The notes under the pieces: model-generated | Databases searched by the model: none | What the model was told of the DNA's origin: nothing | The model's input: the letters and a program-made list of their open reading frames with translations, nothing else | From: a virus | Reading direction: 5' to 3' (one strand) | IMG/VR virus record: IMGVR_UViG_3300009495_000076 | Location: 1-24,184 of that record | DNA length: 24,184 nucleotides | Shown here: positions 1 through 6,393 of the stretch, piece by piece | Numbering within the stretch: the first letter of the stretch is position 1 | Layout: the number at the start of each line of letters is the position of its first letter | Made by a program: the position numbers and the translations under genes

Positions 1-184
1 ATAATATGCACCTATTCGGAGGAATAACAAGCCAGTACTAGTTTCAGATCAGGGTTAACCTACTGATAACATTGGGTTTTCGCACTGCTCTTACCTATAT
101 ATCGTTGGTCACTCGCCCAAATGAATACCTCAAGTAGAAATCTCAGGTTTGTTCTAGCGTGGGGGGCATGGGGGTACAGCGTAT

Positions 185-198
185 TATATACGTATATA
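185..198. repeat. 14-bp perfect palindrome TATATACGTATATA
   Basis: The 14 bases read the same on both strands, centred on CG at 191-192. It lies in the non-coding segment beyond the terminase gene and could be a protein-binding site or a cruciform-prone AT element. No function can be read from it directly. Confidence 0.6.
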
Positions 199-235
199 TA
201 CCTACTCAGATTTTTTCGACAAAAACATCCGAAGG

Positions 236-262
236 TTCACCCTAAGTAAAACTCTAGGTGAA
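236..262. repeat. Inverted repeat with 9-11 bp arms
   Basis: Arms TTCACCCTAAG (236-246) and CTAGGTGAA (254-262) pair with two single-base bulges around a 7-nt loop. It is one of four inverted repeats packed into about 170 bases. Confidence 0.5.
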
Positions 263-282
263 TCCCATCGTGTGTCCTCAAG
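260..282 (-). promoter_or_regulatory. Possible phage RNA polymerase promoter, weaker copy
   Basis: The minus-strand block contains ACACGATGGGATTC and matches the block at 343-365 at 15 of 23 positions by eye, including AGG, ACACGAT and GGAT at the same spacing. It could be a second promoter or simply a diverged direct repeat. The T7-style TATAGG core is changed to GATGGG. Confidence 0.25.
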
Positions 283-283
283 A

Positions 284-308
284 GGGGGGTACTGCGTACC
301 ACTCCCCC
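284..308. terminator. GC-rich hairpin downstream of terL
   Basis: GGGG (284-287) and GGTAC (288-292) pair with GTACC (296-300) and CCCC (304-307), with a 3-nt loop and a 3-nt bulge. On the minus strand the hairpin is followed by TCTT, a poor U tract. It may be a terminator for the late transcript or part of the end-processing structure. Confidence 0.35.
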
Positions 309-323
309 ACTAAGGTAGTCCCT

Positions 324-352
324 GATAGATACACTTGTAGTGTTATCCTATC
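324..352. repeat. Long imperfect inverted repeat (12-bp arms)
   Basis: GATAG and ATACACT (324-335) pair with AGTGT-AT and CTATC (339-352), with two single-base bulges and a 3-nt loop. It overlaps the promoter-like block at 343-365. By position it corresponds to the T7 right-end region, where concatemers are processed; that role is inferred. Confidence 0.5.
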
Positions 353-365
353 GTGTACCCTAAGA
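343..365 (-). promoter_or_regulatory. Possible phi-OR-like phage RNA polymerase promoter
   Basis: The minus strand carries GGGTACACGATAGGATAA, which matches the T7 class promoter at 13 of 23 positions when its GATAGG is aligned with TATAGG, including CAC upstream of the core. A similar block precedes the capsid gene (19690-19712). The place, just after the large terminase gene, is where T7 has phi-OR. The cognate RNA polymerase is not in the window. Confidence 0.35.
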
Positions 366-438
366 CCTAACTTACAGTTATAACTATAAGTTTAACCCGG
401 GGGTATTCTAATCACCGGAAATTAAACAAACCAAGGGA

Positions 439-2151
439 TCACCAAGAGGTTCCCCACTGAGAAGAACTACGAGTTGAACCTCCAGATAACCCAGAGAAGT
501 GGGCATATGCCTTGTCTAACTCTGTTTGTATCACACGATCACGTTCTTCCTGTAGACCTGCATCCTCATCCCTAGCTAGAGATTCAGTCCAGTAGGCTAC
601 TGCCATTGCTAGTGCATCTAATCTATCATCATGGCGTAGGCATCCTTTATCCCGAGTGAGGCGGGACATCTGGTAGATCAAAGATTTAGACCTACGGACC
701 TCAGAGTCATACCGTTGGATGCTCTTATAGTCCTTCTCAATGATCGCTGGGTCTATCACCAGCCTATGTCGGTTCATAATAGGTTCTAGAGTGTCAGCCA
801 TCCTTTGTTCTTTCTGAGTGGAGTGGCGTACTTCCTCAAGTGAACATGGGTGTACCTTGGAGATGATAGGGGAGAAGATATGGGTGAACATACCATCACC
901 AAAGTTACTCTCGATGATGACCTCATTGACCTTGTACTTCTGGGCTAGCATAGCCAGTGGCTTCAGTACCGAGTCAGTATCGTACCCACCTTGGAAGCCC
1001 CCACAGTCTAAGACATGGAGGTAGCCATTCAGGTTAGCCACAATAGCGTAGGCAGTCTCATCCTTACCCCGACCAGAGGGGTCAATAGACATGACGATCC
1101 CTTGGTAAGGCATGAAGACATCTGAGTTATCCGCTGGGTGGTAGAAGTAGTCCCCTTGCATTGCCATGTTGGGGATGTCCCCTGACACACGACGATCTGG
1201 GTGTGGTAACCAAGAGAAAGTCATTGGTGCCTCTTCAGCGGAACATGGAGTTACCACTAGGTCAGACACTTTGAGGGGGTATCGCTCTTCATCTGACAGT
1301 GCCGTATTCAACATGAACTGCAGTTGGTAGCCAGCGCGACCGTAGGACGCTTTACGTTCCATCAGATCACGCTCACCAAAGCGTTGCGGGTCAGTAGGTT
1401 CGCCTGCCTTCAGTCCCATCTGACCGATGATAGGTGCTAGCGTGTCACCATACTTAACAATGTTTTCATCTTCAGGCATCTCTGCAGGCCAGATACGTAT
1501 GGTGTACCCACGGTCACTGAGTTTGTTGTACAGGGAGTCTTCTGTCTGAGGCGTGCCAAGGTAGATAATCCGAGAGGTGTCTAGTGGCTTGAGGATAGCG
1601 TCAAACTCTTTGACAGACTCTGAGAGTTTATCTCGCGCTGTCTGAGTGTCACTGTTGTTAGCGACCTCTACGTCATCGGCAATGATAATATCAGCACGGC
1701 TACCCGTTAGCTGACCTGTGATACCTACGGATTTAACCGAGGGTGAGTGGTCTGCCGTCGCAGGGCCAACGTCAAAGGAGATGTTGGATGACCGTTGGTC
1801 TTTGCCGGGTATTAAATGCTTGCAGAAGTCTACCTCATGGATGATCCGTTTGACGAACACTGAGAAAGCATCTGAGCGATCCTTCGAGGCTGATACGACC
1901 ATGATCTTTTTATCTGGATCATTCAGTAGCAACCACACGACATATGCAGACGTTAGCCAAGACTTACCCACGCCCCGGAATGCAGAGACCATGGAGCGCT
2001 TGGGACCATGCTGCAGGAATTTCGATATATCGTATTGCACAGGGGTGGGGTCAGGAAGATTGAGATGCTTCCACAGCACGTACACAAACTTCCTGAAATC
2101 CCCTTTGACTTCCTCCAGCTTCTTCTGGGATGCCGAGAGTTCTTGATCCAT
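439..2151 (-). CDS. terL: Terminase large subunit (T7 gp19-like)
   Basis: This is the DNA packaging motor, an ATPase plus nuclease that fills procapsids and cuts the concatemer. The 570 residues compare with 586 in T7 gp19. The ATPase Walker A is AFRGVGKS (57-64). Walker B is ADIIIADD (153-160), followed by the likely catalytic Glu162. A coupling-type motif IIYLGTPQTEDSLY lies at 195-208. The C-terminal nuclease shows the expected acids: Asp357 in MSIDPSGRG, Glu414 in IIESNFGDG and Asp508/509/512 in HDDRLDAL. The ATG overlaps the stop of the small subunit gene (TAATG), so the two are translationally coupled. All key residues are present and the gene looks intact. It is the last gene before the non-coding left edge. 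Confidence 0.96.
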   Translation of the reverse strand: MDQELSASQKKLEEVKGDFRKFVYVLWKHLNLPDPTPVQYDISKFLQHGPKRSMVSAFRGVGKSWLTSAYVVWLLLNDPDKKIMVVSASKDRSDAFSVFVKRIIHEVDFCKHLIPGKDQRSSNISFDVGPATADHSPSVKSVGITGQLTGSRADIIIADDVEVANNSDTQTARDKLSESVKEFDAILKPLDTSRIIYLGTPQTEDSLYNKLSDRGYTIRIWPAEMPEDENIVKYGDTLAPIIGQMGLKAGEPTDPQRFGERDLMERKASYGRAGYQLQFMLNTALSDEERYPLKVSDLVVTPCSAEEAPMTFSWLPHPDRRVSGDIPNMAMQGDYFYHPADNSDVFMPYQGIVMSIDPSGRGKDETAYAIVANLNGYLHVLDCGGFQGGYDTDSVLKPLAMLAQKYKVNEVIIESNFGDGMFTHIFSPIISKVHPCSLEEVRHSTQKEQRMADTLEPIMNRHRLVIDPAIIEKDYKSIQRYDSEVRRSKSLIYQMSRLTRDKGCLRHDDRLDALAMAVAYWTESLARDEDAGLQEERDRVIQTELDKAYAHFSGLSGGSTRSSSQWGTSW

Positions 2152-2396
2152 TAGTGGTATGAGCCTTCACTGTCATCATGGGACTCATCTGCAGAGTCAA
2201 ACTGGGGGAGTGCTTCCGCCAGCGAACCCATGTCAGGGTTTTGATCGATAGATGCTTCGATACGGTTGTCCTTGAGGAACTGACGGACCTGCCCAAGATC
2301 GGCTGCGGTTACGTCACCTTCTTGAAGTTTATGTTTTAGAAACTTTGCGAACATCCCGTGGAGGTCGCTGAGTTCTTTCTCGCTAGCTTTAGACAT
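2151..2396 (-). CDS. terS: Terminase small subunit (T7 gp18-like)
   Basis: This 81-residue protein is close in length to T7 gp18 (89 aa) and ends on the first bases of terL. It would bind the concatemer and recruit the large subunit and portal. A predicted helical N-terminus (LSDLHGMFAKFLKHKL) is followed by ADLGQVRQFLKDNRIEAS, a pattern typical of small terminases of podoviruses, and then an acidic C-terminal tail (ADESHDDSEGS). The start is an ATG with an AGGC-type site about ten bases upstream. Identity rests on this pattern and on the position directly before terL. Confidence 0.85.
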   Translation of the reverse strand: MSKASEKELSDLHGMFAKFLKHKLQEGDVTAADLGQVRQFLKDNRIEASIDQNPDMGSLAEALPQFDSADESHDDSEGSYH

Positions 2397-2620
2397 GGGA
2401 ATGCCTCCATATGGCCTCAGGAGAGTCCCTGACAGCCGTTAATGTTTTTGATGTGTATTGGGTAGGGGAAGGGGGCTTACGACTCTATGTGAGGATTGCC
2501 CCCTAGAAGCCCTCAGGAAGCCCGCTGAGAGTCTTTAGGTCTATTTATGGGTGTTTGTAGGGTAACCCCCAGAGACTCTGTGTGAGCATCTGAGGGGCAC
2601 CTCTGGGTTCTTTAAGTATT
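2397..2620. other. Non-coding gap between lysis and terminase genes, with inverted repeats
   Basis: No convincing gene is present on either strand; the longest frames opened by ATG are about 14 codons. There are two inverted repeats. One has 9-bp arms AACCCAGAG/CTCTGGGTT, interrupted by two extra G, at 2564-2609. The other has 7-bp arms AGGGGGC/GCCCCCT at 2470-2504. The blocks GACTCTCAG and GACTCTCCTGAGG recur on the minus strand. It may hold a terminator, an RNA processing site or the small terminase recognition (pac) site, since it lies just upstream of terS. Confidence 0.5.
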
Positions 2621-2914
2621 CTACGTTACAAACTTAAATAGTCCGCGAATATTATTGAAAATAAATCCCACAACACCAGCAATTAGAAACGTAGTGATGG
2701 CCCAATATGTTCCAGTCTTAGCTTGCCACTTTTCTAGGCCTCTAAGTCTGTCTTCATGGTCCTCTACTGGTGCTTGCCGCCGCTCTACTTCTTTGAGAAT
2801 TTCACGAAGCATCGCGGCGTTTTCTAGAGAGAGTTTGGTTAATGCTTTTATTTCCTCCGAGTGACGCCTTACGTCTTCCTCGATGTAATCTTCGCGGGTC
2901 CACTCTTTTGACAT
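2621..2914 (-). CDS. Coiled-coil protein with C-terminal membrane segment (XhlA-like), possible lysis protein
   Basis: The 97-residue product has a highly charged helical N-terminal two thirds. The stretch ENAAMLREILKEVERRQ and then EDHEDRLRGLEKWQ has heptad-like spacing. One hydrophobic segment follows near the C-terminus (YWAITTFLIAGVVGFIF, about 70-86). This layout is like that of haemolysin XhlA-type proteins, which often sit beside holins. It follows the holin gene and precedes the terminase genes, the slot where T7 has lysis gene 18.5, so a lysis or accessory holin role is plausible but unproven. The start is supported by AGGA eight bases upstream of the ATG. Confidence 0.7.
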   Translation of the reverse strand: MSKEWTREDYIEEDVRRHSEEIKALTKLSLENAAMLREILKEVERRQAPVEDHEDRLRGLEKWQAKTGTYWAITTFLIAGVVGFIFNNIRGLFKFVT

Positions 2915-2986
2915 GGATGTAATCCTAAATGGTCTGAGTTGGGTTGCGTAAGGGGGGTTTTATTTTTGAGGAGGAGAACCGACCGT

Positions 2987-3196
2987 CTAGCGTAGAGAGC
3001 TAGTTGCGGTGATCCGTCCCCAGATGGCTACAGCACCCGCGATCACCATAGCACCGTCGAGCGCTAGAGCAGTAATATCGGATTCGAGTTCGCCTGTGTC
3101 AAAGCCAAGCTGCTTGAGGCCCATGCCTAGCATCATGACTCCTACCGAGATGACAGTTTTCGACTGCCACCAAGGTTTGTTGTCGTCCATTAACAT
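2987..3196 (-). CDS. Holin (small, two membrane segments)
   Basis: The 69-residue product begins with a polar NKPWWQSKT segment. Two hydrophobic helices follow (about 13-31 and 46-61), separated by an acidic loop with Gly-Phe-Asp-Thr-Gly. This is the pattern of a widespread class of small phage holins that begin NKPW-SKTV. It would form the membrane lesion that triggers lysis. The start at 3196 has AAGGA seven bases upstream. An in-frame ATG two codons later (3190) aligns better with the paralogue at 3367 but is 13 bases from the site. The upstream ORF at 3263-3367 encodes a second copy of its N-terminal third. Confidence 0.75.
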   Translation of the reverse strand: MLMDDNKPWWQSKTVISVGVMMLGMGLKQLGFDTGELESDITALALDGAMVIAGAVAIWGRITATSSLR

Positions 3197-3218
3197 ATTG
3201 ATTTCCTTAGATTTTAGT

Positions 3219-3350
3219 TTACAAGGTGTACGTCGTAGTACCAGCAGAGCCTGTCACAGAGGCTACAAGGCTACCGTCTTTGTAGATGTAGACGCCGCCA
3301 CGCTTCCGAGCATGACCAGAACGGCCCAGACCGTCTTGGATGCGTACCAT
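3219..3350 (-). CDS. Small ORF in the -1 frame overlapping the truncated holin copy
   Basis: An ATG at 3350 opens 43 codons whose C-terminal half (GVYIYKDGSLVASVTGSAGT) looks like real protein, with a beta-strand pattern of the sort seen in fibre tips. No ribosome binding site is visible before this ATG, and the first 18 codons overlap the frame of the upstream ORF. It could be a separate coupled gene, the C-terminal half of a protein joined by frameshift to 3263-3367, or a remnant. No slippery heptamer was found in the overlap. It is not recognised as any family. Confidence 0.35.
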   Translation of the reverse strand: MVRIQDGLGRSGHARKRGGVYIYKDGSLVASVTGSAGTTTYTL

Positions 3351-3367
3351 GATTTGTTATCAGTCAT
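3263..3367 (-). CDS. 34-residue membrane peptide, truncated paralogue of the holin
   Basis: The frame starts with an ATG preceded by AAGGA, about ten bases away. Its first 22 residues, MTDNKSWYASKTVWAVLVML and on, align with the holin N-terminus (DDNKPWWQSKTVISVGVMML) encoded just downstream, and the DNA is similar too. A TAG then stops it after one membrane segment, so the second helix is missing. It is either a degenerate tandem duplicate or a one-helix peptide acting as an antiholin or pinholin partner. The region around the stop continues as coding-like sequence in the -1 frame. Confidence 0.5.
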   Translation of the reverse strand: MTDNKSWYASKTVWAVLVMLGSVAASTSTKTVAL

Positions 3368-3386
3368 TGTCTTAGGTTCCTTGTTG

Positions 3387-4385
3387 TTAGTAAGTCGTTT
3401 CAGTCACCGAAGCGTCATAGGTGTTGGTGTTTGCCACGTTGGTCGTCGGGAACGTGCGGTCTGCGGCACTTACTTGGCCCCAAATGATACGCACAGCGCC
3501 GTTACCGCCAGCCGCAGACGAGCCGTTGCCGTCATCAGTACCGCCGCCGCCACCGCCGCCATACGCGCCGCCAACACCTGTGCCACTTCCATCACCATCG
3601 GAACCATCACTGCCACCAGAGCCGCCTTTGCCGCCAATAGCGGGGGTAGTGTTGTTTGTCTGCTCAACCCCCGAACCACTGGAGCCTTGTCCGTACATAC
3701 CAACACCGCCACCCCCGGCTGCGTAATTAACATTAGAAGCATCACTACCAGCCCCCGCGCCACCACCGCCGCCGTTGCCGCCTCCCGTAGGCTCTCCATC
3801 AGTGTCCGCTGCAATACCATCACCACCAACGCCGGAGTAGCCAGCAGTACCCCCGCCGCCGCCAGCTTCACCAGTACCACCAGCGCCGCCGTTGCCGCCT
3901 CGATGGACGTTTGTGCCGACCATACCGGATGTGCTGTTTGTGGCTGTGGGATTGTCTTTATTGCCTGTTGCCCCGCCACTAACATTTCGGCCACCAACGC
4001 CACCATTAGCGAGACAAATGGTAGTACCGGAGCGCACTACGCTACTGTTGCCGCCGCTGTCGCCTGTGGGGCCACCGCCACTACTTGTGTTATTCTTGCC
4101 TGATCCACCTGATCCTACAGTTACGGTAAGAGCCTGACCCGGCGAAACTGGGAAGGAGTTGCGGTAGGCTAATCCGCCCCCGCCCCCGCCGTCACCGCCG
4201 TTCGCTCCACCGCCAGCCCCACCGCCGCCTGCACCCACGCACAGCACTGAGATGCTGGTAACGTCAGCGGGAACCGTCCACGAGGTTGTGCCTGTGCTGG
4301 TAAACAGAGCGCCACCAATAGTTGCTGCGCCGCCACCGCCCGTAACCGTTCCGATGACGTTCATCATTGATGCTACAGCACTCAT
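3387..4385 (-). CDS. Glycine-rich tail adhesin (receptor-binding tip protein)
   Basis: This 332-residue protein is dominated by Gly runs, with Asn, Ser and Thr. It opens with a beta module around SWTVPADVTSISVLCVGAGG (about 35-54), then SPGQALTVTVGSGGSG. It closes the glycine-rich part with GNGAVRIIWG, a hallmark of glycine-rich phage fibre proteins. In T4-like phages such as S16, glycine-rich tip adhesins of this kind form polyglycine-II helices and bind the host receptor. The ATG overlaps the fibre stop codon (ATGA), so it is coupled to the tail fibre and probably binds its distal end. The repetitive G/C-rich DNA creates long open antisense frames, which are shadows. Confidence 0.85.
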   Translation of the reverse strand: MSAVASMMNVIGTVTGGGGAATIGGALFTSTGTTSWTVPADVTSISVLCVGAGGGGAGGGANGGDGGGGGGLAYRNSFPVSPGQALTVTVGSGGSGKNNTSSGGGPTGDSGGNSSVVRSGTTICLANGGVGGRNVSGGATGNKDNPTATNSTSGMVGTNVHRGGNGGAGGTGEAGGGGGTAGYSGVGGDGIAADTDGEPTGGGNGGGGGAGAGSDASNVNYAAGGGGVGMYGQGSSGSGVEQTNNTTPAIGGKGGSGGSDGSDGDGSGTGVGGAYGGGGGGGTDDGNGSSAAGGNGAVRIIWGQVSAADRTFPTTNVANTNTYDASVTETTY

Positions 4386-6346
4386 GTCAGGTCACTCCCG
4401 GCAATGATCGCCTTGGTCGCGCTAACGCACGTCACGGTGGCCAGCGAGTCTGCCCCAATCGTGACTGTCGCGTTGCTCGCTACGCCCGTCGCCTCTCCGT
4501 CTTTGAAAAGCACCACGGAGCCGCTGCCTTGACCGACTGTTACCGTCCCGGTCTCACAGTAGATGGTCACAATGTCTCCCGGCGTGAGGTTTGCAGTGTC
4601 GTAGGTGGCTGCACCGTTGGCGTAGTAGAGAGTCGCGCCGCCAAGAAGTGTGTGAGTGCCGACAGTTGTGCGTGGGTTGGCCTTGCGCACGTCAACCGAG
4701 ACCGCCCCGCTGTCCCCCGCCACCGACGTTGTTAGATTTTGCGCGTCAATCGTACCGCTGCTTGTATTAATAACGGCCTGCTTGTTCCCAATGGCGTTGG
4801 TGTTGCTCCCAATGGCGTTGGTGTTGCTGTCGATTGATGCTTTGAGTGCTTTGCCCTGTTCGGCGCTAAGTGGCACCTGAGTCCCACCTGTCGTCACGTC
4901 GTTGATAACGTTGCCCGGTTGAAGCGCTGTGTCTAGTTCCGTAAGCTGAGTGGGAGTCATGAGACCAGCATTGGTACTGTCTACAACAGTGATGACAGCA
5001 TTGGTCCCAGCGTTACTTGTGACTGTACCTTGACCCGCCGCTGCGGTGTAACCAAGGTCTACAGCCTCCAACTTGTTGCCAAGAGCTGTAACCGCATCGG
5101 TCGGAAGGTTCAGATCACCCTTCACGCCACCTACACTACGACGTTCCCACTGGTTACTAGAGTTCCTGTAGAGGTAGTCGCCAGATTGAGGAGTGCTTGT
5201 GTAATCCACGTCACCCACGTTACCGAGGCTAGACGTGTTGAGAACCTGTGCAGCAGCAGCAGGGTTCCACGCAGAGCCGTTGTAATACTTGAGCTGTGTT
5301 GTGGTGGTGTCGAAGTAGATGTCACCAGCAGACAATACGCTTGCCTTCGCGGCGTTGACCGCAGCGTCAGAGGCGTAGGAGCCGAGGTATTGGTTTACAA
5401 ACGTGTTCAGCGCAGCTTCAGCAGCCGTCTGTGCAGCTAGAGCCGCTGTTGCAGAGGCTGTCGCAGATGCAGAGGACGTAGTGTTAGCAATGTCACTCCA
5501 AGCTGACCCAGTGTAGACCTTCATCCGACCATCTGTCGTATTGAAGTAAAGGTCACCAGCGTCCTTGGTGTAGCTAACGCCACTGAGGTAGGTGTCTACC
5601 GCAGCATCGTCTGCGAATTGCCCAAGGATAACCTCGCGAACAATGTCACGGGCGGATACGGCAGACGCCGCAGATGCCGCAGCATTCGTTTCGCTGGTAG
5701 AAGCGTTGGACTCACTGGAAGCCGCAGCTACTTGAGACGCCGCAGCGTTGGTTTCACTGGTAGAAGCGTTAGATTCTGAGGAAGCCGCAGCCGTCTGAGA
5801 GGCAGCACTGGCTACTTGAGACGCAGCAGCGTTAGTCTCGCTTGTGGAAGCGTTGGATTCTGAGGTTGCAGCGGCGCTTTGGGAGGCGGCAGCAGCACCA
5901 GCAGAACCTGACGCAGCCGTAGCAGACGTGGAGGCTTCAGATGCTTTGGTAATCGAGGTGTTCGTAGCGGAAGTCACAGCGTCCGTCTGGGCGTTGATCA
6001 CCGTGTTCGAGGTCTGATCGTTCTTTTCTTCGGTGTAGTCGCGGAGAAGCTTCATAGAGTCCCCGATATCCGAAGGACGGAAGATTGCACCCGCAGCCCA
6101 TGTAAAGAGGTCAGTGGAGAGGTTGGTATCTCGGGTAAAGGTTACCCGGAAGTTGTTTGGTACGTTCGCATCAAAGCGGTATGTCGAGGCGTCTACAAGA
6201 CTTCCGGGGTGAGACCCAGTTACATCTGCGAAACCTTCGTCTTCCACCTTCACTACGACGAATGAATCGTCGAGATACGAGAAGGCGATGGTAAAATCAG
6301 TCGTCGCACCGTCAGCGGTGTAGACATTTACCGTATCAGACATCAT
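4382..6346 (-). CDS. Tail fibre protein (T7 gp17-like N-terminus)
   Basis: This is the trimeric fibre that links the tail to the receptor. Residues 1-120 match the T7 gp17 anchoring domain (an FTIAFSYLDDSFVVVKV-type start and a GAIFRPSDIGDSMKLLRDYT end). An Ala/Ser/Asn/Thr helical stalk follows (about 125-215) with repeated ESNASTSETNAAAS units. Next come two related GDLYFNTT/GDIYFDTT ... GSAW modules and a short SNTNAIG tandem repeat before the C-terminal beta-rich tip. Two ATGs (6346, 6343) follow AAAGGA. The first is given, but the second has better spacing (7 nt). A frame extension by TTG at 6349 is not needed. No chaperone or hydrolase domain is evident. Length is about 654 aa against 553 in T7. 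Confidence 0.92.
   Translation of the reverse strand: MMSDTVNVYTADGATTDFTIAFSYLDDSFVVVKVEDEGFADVTGSHPGSLVDASTYRFDANVPNNFRVTFTRDTNLSTDLFTWAAGAIFRPSDIGDSMKLLRDYTEEKNDQTSNTVINAQTDAVTSATNTSITKASEASTSATAASGSAGAAAASQSAAATSESNASTSETNAAASQVASAASQTAAASSESNASTSETNAAASQVAAASSESNASTSETNAAASAASAVSARDIVREVILGQFADDAAVDTYLSGVSYTKDAGDLYFNTTDGRMKVYTGSAWSDIANTTSSASATASATAALAAQTAAEAALNTFVNQYLGSYASDAAVNAAKASVLSAGDIYFDTTTTQLKYYNGSAWNPAAAAQVLNTSSLGNVGDVDYTSTPQSGDYLYRNSSNQWERRSVGGVKGDLNLPTDAVTALGNKLEAVDLGYTAAAGQGTVTSNAGTNAVITVVDSTNAGLMTPTQLTELDTALQPGNVINDVTTGGTQVPLSAEQGKALKASIDSNTNAIGSNTNAIGNKQAVINTSSGTIDAQNLTTSVAGDSGAVSVDVRKANPRTTVGTHTLLGGATLYYANGAATYDTANLTPGDIVTIYCETGTVTVGQGSGSVVLFKDGEATGVASNATVTIGADSLATVTCVSATKAIIAGSDLT
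4790..4832 (-). repeat. 21-nt tandem repeat in the tail fibre gene
   Basis: CCAATGGCGTTGGTGTTGCT occurs twice in a row on the plus strand, encoding SNTNAIG twice on the minus strand near the fibre C-terminal region. It is a seven-residue unit. Confidence 0.6.
5679..5876 (-). repeat. Three imperfect ~50-bp repeats in the tail fibre stalk
   Basis: Copies begin near 5679, 5742 and 5826 and each encodes SESNASTSETNAAAS or a close variant. The offsets of 63 and 84 bases are 3 and 4 times 21, that is 21 and 28 residues. This keeps a seven-residue register, as in a coiled coil. Such repeats can expand or contract by recombination and change stalk length. Confidence 0.75.
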
Positions 6347-6368
6347 CAAATCCTTTAAAGAATAGAGT

Positions 6369-6389
6369 AGGGGGCCGATTGGACCCCCT
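6369..6389 (-). terminator. Hairpin between gp16-like and tail fibre genes
   Basis: AGGGGG (6384-6389 on the minus strand) pairs with CCCCCT (6369-6374), plus a wobble and one more G-C pair, giving about 8 bp around a 5-nt loop. The next minus-strand bases are ACTCTATTCTTT, a loose T-rich tail. It lies 4 bases after the gp16-like stop. It may be a partial terminator or an RNA processing and stability element that sets fibre expression. Confidence 0.5.
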
Positions 6390-6393
6390 TAGG

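Larger units (their letters stand above)
1..438. other. Non-coding region downstream of the large terminase gene
   Basis: No reading frame of useful length with a ribosome binding site was found on either strand. The stretch is AT-rich, with G/C runs, and holds a cluster of inverted repeats (185-198, 236-262, 284-308, 324-352) and two related promoter-like repeats on the minus strand (260-282 and 343-365). In T7 the region after gene 19 carries the phi-OR promoter and leads into the terminal repeat and concatemer junction, so an equivalent role is inferred. Three CCTAAG-like heptamers (near 241, 310 and 360) faintly recall the short repeats next to T7 ends. A terminal repeat cannot be confirmed because the other genome end is not in the window. 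Confidence 0.6.

Noticed and set aside
2051-2296. 81-aa Ser/Thr/Arg-rich minus-strand frame across the TerS/TerL junction
   Set aside because: It is a frame shadow of two well-supported terminase genes.
3470-4006. 178-aa minus-strand frame rich in Ala/Val/Leu
   Set aside because: It is an out-of-frame shadow of the glycine-rich gene, which itself has a recognisable family pattern.
3009-4103. 364-aa Ala/Thr-rich plus-strand reading frame
   Set aside because: It is antisense to the glycine-rich adhesin and open only because GGN repeats complement to NCC codons. It has no domain and no ribosome binding site and runs against the direction of every other gene.
5679-5876. CRISPR-like spaced repeats
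   Set aside because: The repeats lie in frame inside the fibre stalk, the intervals are also repetitive coding DNA, and there are no unique spacers.
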